Assembly: GCA_004294095.1 (NCBI GenBank)
Contig: RDZR01000042.1
Coordinates: forward strand, 1-50,214
Origin: Verrucomicrobiota bacterium
Lineage (GTDB): Bacteria > Verrucomicrobiota > Verrucomicrobiia > Verrucomicrobiales > Akkermansiaceae
Length of the DNA: 50,214 nt
Direction: 5' to 3'
How positions within the stretch are numbered: position 1 is the first letter of the stretch; the number at the start of each line of letters is the position of its first letter. The translations under genes and the position numbers were made by a program. Shown here one piece after another: positions 48,229-50,214 of the stretch. The notes below the pieces were generated by a model. The model did not search any database, was not told the DNA's origin, and saw only the letters and a program-made list of their open reading frames with translations.

Positions 48229-50214
48229 TTAGCGGCGTCTGCGTTTGACTTTGGCTTTTCCTTTTTCCGGCGTGGCCTTCGCGCCTCGGTGGCGGGAAGA
48301 TGGCCCACTTGTAGCAGCGGTCTTCGTATGCGGCGGCGAATGATGTCTGCTGGGCGGCCTGCCGCGCACCATGCGATCTGTTAGGCCAGCGCTAGTTGGT
48401 TTTCCGGCAACCGAAAAATCGACGAAGCGTTTTTCCATATCAATTTTTTCGACTCGCAATGGCACTCGCATGCCGAGTTGCAAAATGGCTCCATCCATCG
48501 CAATCCACGCCATGCGGTTGGACTCAAATCGCCATCGTCCCGTCGGCAAATCCTCGCGCTTGACCACGCCACGAACGCCCATGCTGGGCACTTCCACCAT
48601 CAGGCCCATCGGCCGCGTATCGGTAATCAAGCCGTCGTAGAGCGGTGGCTCCGGCAAGGTCGCCACATAGGCTAAGAATTCCATCAACTTGAGCTGCTTG
48701 CTTTCATTCTCAGCATCTGCCGATGTGCGCTCCGTTTCTGAAAGATGCCGCGCCAATTCTAACAGATCAACATATGCCTGCACCCGATCTATTTTGGCGG
48801 GCGCATTTTCTAACAATGGCTGCATCGCGCGGTGCACGATTAAATCCGCATAGCGGCGGATCGGACTGGTGAAGTGACAATAATCGCGCTTGGCCAATCC
48901 GTAGTGGCCAAGTGGATCCGCGGAATAGGCGGCGCGTTTCAAACTTTTCAACAAGCCGAGGCGAATGATGTGCTCTTCTGGTTTGCCTTTGGATTCATCT
49001 AACAATTTTTGGCAATGCGCACGATTGGTGAGATCTCCCGGATGGTAACCATGCGCTTTGGCGAGTTGGGTAAAATCATCGAGGCGCGATGGATCTGGAT
49101 CTTCATGAATACGAAATAGCGCGGGCTTCATTGACTCACGCAACAATTTGGCTACTGCCTGATTGGCAGCGAGCATGCATTCCTCAATGAGTTGATGGCT
49201 CGCGGTGTGGAGCACCGGATTGGCAGCCACCGCGCGGCCATTTTCATCGAGCGCAATTTTAATTTCAGGCATCTCAAGATCCAGAGCACCTTGCTCAAAG
49301 CGGCGGCGGCGCATGGCGGATGCGCACTTCCACGCCTCATGGACCATCGGCACGAGTGCCTCATCCGAATTGGGTGGTGGATTATTTCCATCGAGAATTG
49401 CTTGCGCTTGCTCGTAGGAAAGTTTCGCGCGGCTATGAATCACCGCATCAAAAAATGTGGCATGCGTCACTTCTCCCGCACGGGAAATTTCTAACAGAGC
49501 ACATTTTGTGAGACGATCGACGGCGGGTTTGAGCGAGCAAATTCCGTTAGACAACTCAGTCGGCAGCATCGGCAGCACACGGTCCACCAGATAGGTGGAA
49601 TTGCCGCGCTCAATCGCCTCGCGGTCCATCGGACTACTAGGTTTAATGTAGTGGGAAACGTCCGCAATGTGGACAGCGAGATTCCAACCAGCCTCGGATT
49701 TTTCAAGCCAAATGGCATCGTCGTGGTCCTTGGCATCTGCGGGATCGATGGTGATGACAAGTGGCTCGCGCCAATCGCGGCGGCGAGCGATCTCCTCTAT
49801 CTCTGGTTGCTCCGGCACCCTGCGGGCCTCTTCTAACACATCGTCAGGAAATGAAGTTTTTAAGCCAAACCGGTGGATGATGGAAATCATATCGACACCC
49901 GCATCGCCCGGCCAACCCAATACCTCGATGATGCGGCCACGCGGATCCGCTGCGCGATCAAGCCATGCATCTAACTCAACGACGACGAGCTGGCCCGGGG
50001 CAGCCGTTGTATCCCCATGCAAATCAATCCGCCCATCAATCGCGGGATCCGCACAATCGACCCATGCGAACGATTTATTTTTCTGATAGATTCCGACTAA
50101 TCGCCCGGAGCGGCGCGAGACGATCTGTTCAATTTTCACTCGCATTTCGTCGCTGGGATCTGCGCTGAATTCTTGACGAATGCGGAATGGACGCGGCGCG
50201 GATTTGATCAGACT
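48229..50214 (-). CDS. rnr: Ribonuclease R family exoribonuclease, 5' end beyond window
   Basis: At least 661 residues. Codons stay open from the in-frame ATG at 50145 to the window edge, so the true start and probably further N-terminal domains lie outside. An OB-type cold-shock region (SGRLVGIYQKNKSFAWVDCA) precedes the RNB domain with VITIDPADAKDHDDAI (catalytic Asp cluster), LAVHIADVSHYIK, GNSTYLVDRVLPMLP, LSNGICSLKP and YCHFTSPIRRYADLIVHRAM. An S1 domain (LYDGLITDTRPMGLMVEV) follows at about 500-580, then a basic tail ending KRRRR. Degrades structured RNA 3' to 5'. Closing basic tails help it act on double-stranded RNA in other RNase R proteins. Confidence 0.92.
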   Translation of the reverse strand, partial: SLIKSAPRPFRIRQEFSADPSDEMRVKIEQIVSRRSGRLVGIYQKNKSFAWVDCADPAIDGRIDLHGDTTAAPGQLVVVELDAWLDRAADPRGRIIEVLGWPGDAGVDMISIIHRFGLKTSFPDDVLEEARRVPEQPEIEEIARRRDWREPLVITIDPADAKDHDDAIWLEKSEAGWNLAVHIADVSHYIKPSSPMDREAIERGNSTYLVDRVLPMLPTELSNGICSLKPAVDRLTKCALLEISRAGEVTHATFFDAVIHSRAKLSYEQAQAILDGNNPPPNSDEALVPMVHEAWKCASAMRRRRFEQGALDLEMPEIKIALDENGRAVAANPVLHTASHQLIEECMLAANQAVAKLLRESMKPALFRIHEDPDPSRLDDFTQLAKAHGYHPGDLTNRAHCQKLLDESKGKPEEHIIRLGLLKSLKRAAYSADPLGHYGLAKRDYCHFTSPIRRYADLIVHRAMQPLLENAPAKIDRVQAYVDLLELARHLSETERTSADAENESKQLKLMEFLAYVATLPEPPLYDGLITDTRPMGLMVEVPSMGVRGVVKREDLPTGRWRFESNRMAWIAMDGAILQLGMRVPLRVEKIDMEKRFVDFSVAGKPTSAGLTDRMVRGRPPSRHHSPPHTKTAATSGPSSRHRGAKATPEKGKAKVKRRRR

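Overview
The window looks like a chromosomal segment of a Verrucomicrobiota bacterium (inferred from gene content; no rRNA gene is present). Supporting signs are at least four PEP-CTERM exoproteins with the IPEPSS...LLRRRK-type tail, a DUF1080 protein, a YfbK-like anti-sigma protein paired with an ECF sigma factor, an ExbB/ExbD operon tied to a terpenoid-cyclase-like toroid protein, and a REP-associated transposase relic. GC is moderate. There is one tRNA gene (Pro, GGG) and no CRISPR array or prophage.

Layout. 1-1.9 kb: degraded mobile DNA (a RAYT transposase interrupted by a 33-nt hairpin-like repeat, an IS630-type relic) around a PEP-CTERM gene. 1.7-5.9 kb: a tiny ORF abutting an orphan nuoA, a Dabb-domain protein, a CysJ-like diflavin reductase, a membrane-anchored hypothetical and a DUF268 protein. 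5.9-9.3 kb: ackA followed by pta, with pta split by one in-frame amber codon. 9.4-13.8 kb: an RNase III-like protein, an RbsD-like lipoprotein, tyrS, a DUF1080 protein and two tandem PEP-CTERM paralogues. 13.9-21.2 kb: a six-gene operon reading TPR, TPR, ExbB, ExbD, ExbD and then a TonB-like transmembrane helix fused to an alpha/alpha-toroid domain. 21.5-28.2 kb: an NsrR-like Rrf2 regulator, two FG-GAP propeller exoproteins, a PEP-CTERM protein and a DUF6326 membrane protein, linked by three copies of one composite operator. 28.3-32.3 kb: rsmH, a MazG-like pyrophosphohydrolase, an ECF sigma with a YfbK-like anti-sigma lacking its VWA domain, and rex. 32.3-35.6 kb: E1alpha, E1beta and E2 of a 2-oxoacid dehydrogenase without E3. 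35.8-43.0 kb: a divergent nitrogen cluster with the three glutamate-synthase-like subunits GlxBCD/MgsABC on one side and a GlnT/GMAS-like synthetase, a monomeric sarcosine-oxidase-type flavoenzyme and an M20 peptidase on the other, with back-to-back sigma-54-like elements between them. 43-50.2 kb: tRNA-Pro, argC, argJ, a Tat-exported HiPIP, an ABC-F ATPase and a 5'-incomplete RNase R.

Most notable: (1) the ExbBD operon ending in a TonB-helix/toroid fusion; (2) the glutamylation/N-methylglutamate-like cluster in which a one-chain oxidase stands where a four-subunit dehydrogenase is usual; (3) the shared operator of the NsrR-like regulator; (4) the amber-split pta; (5) a short word, CTAACA/TGTTAG, that is several-fold over-represented in both strands and different reading frames, yet absent from about 19.1 to 29.8 kb. 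All counts were made by eye.
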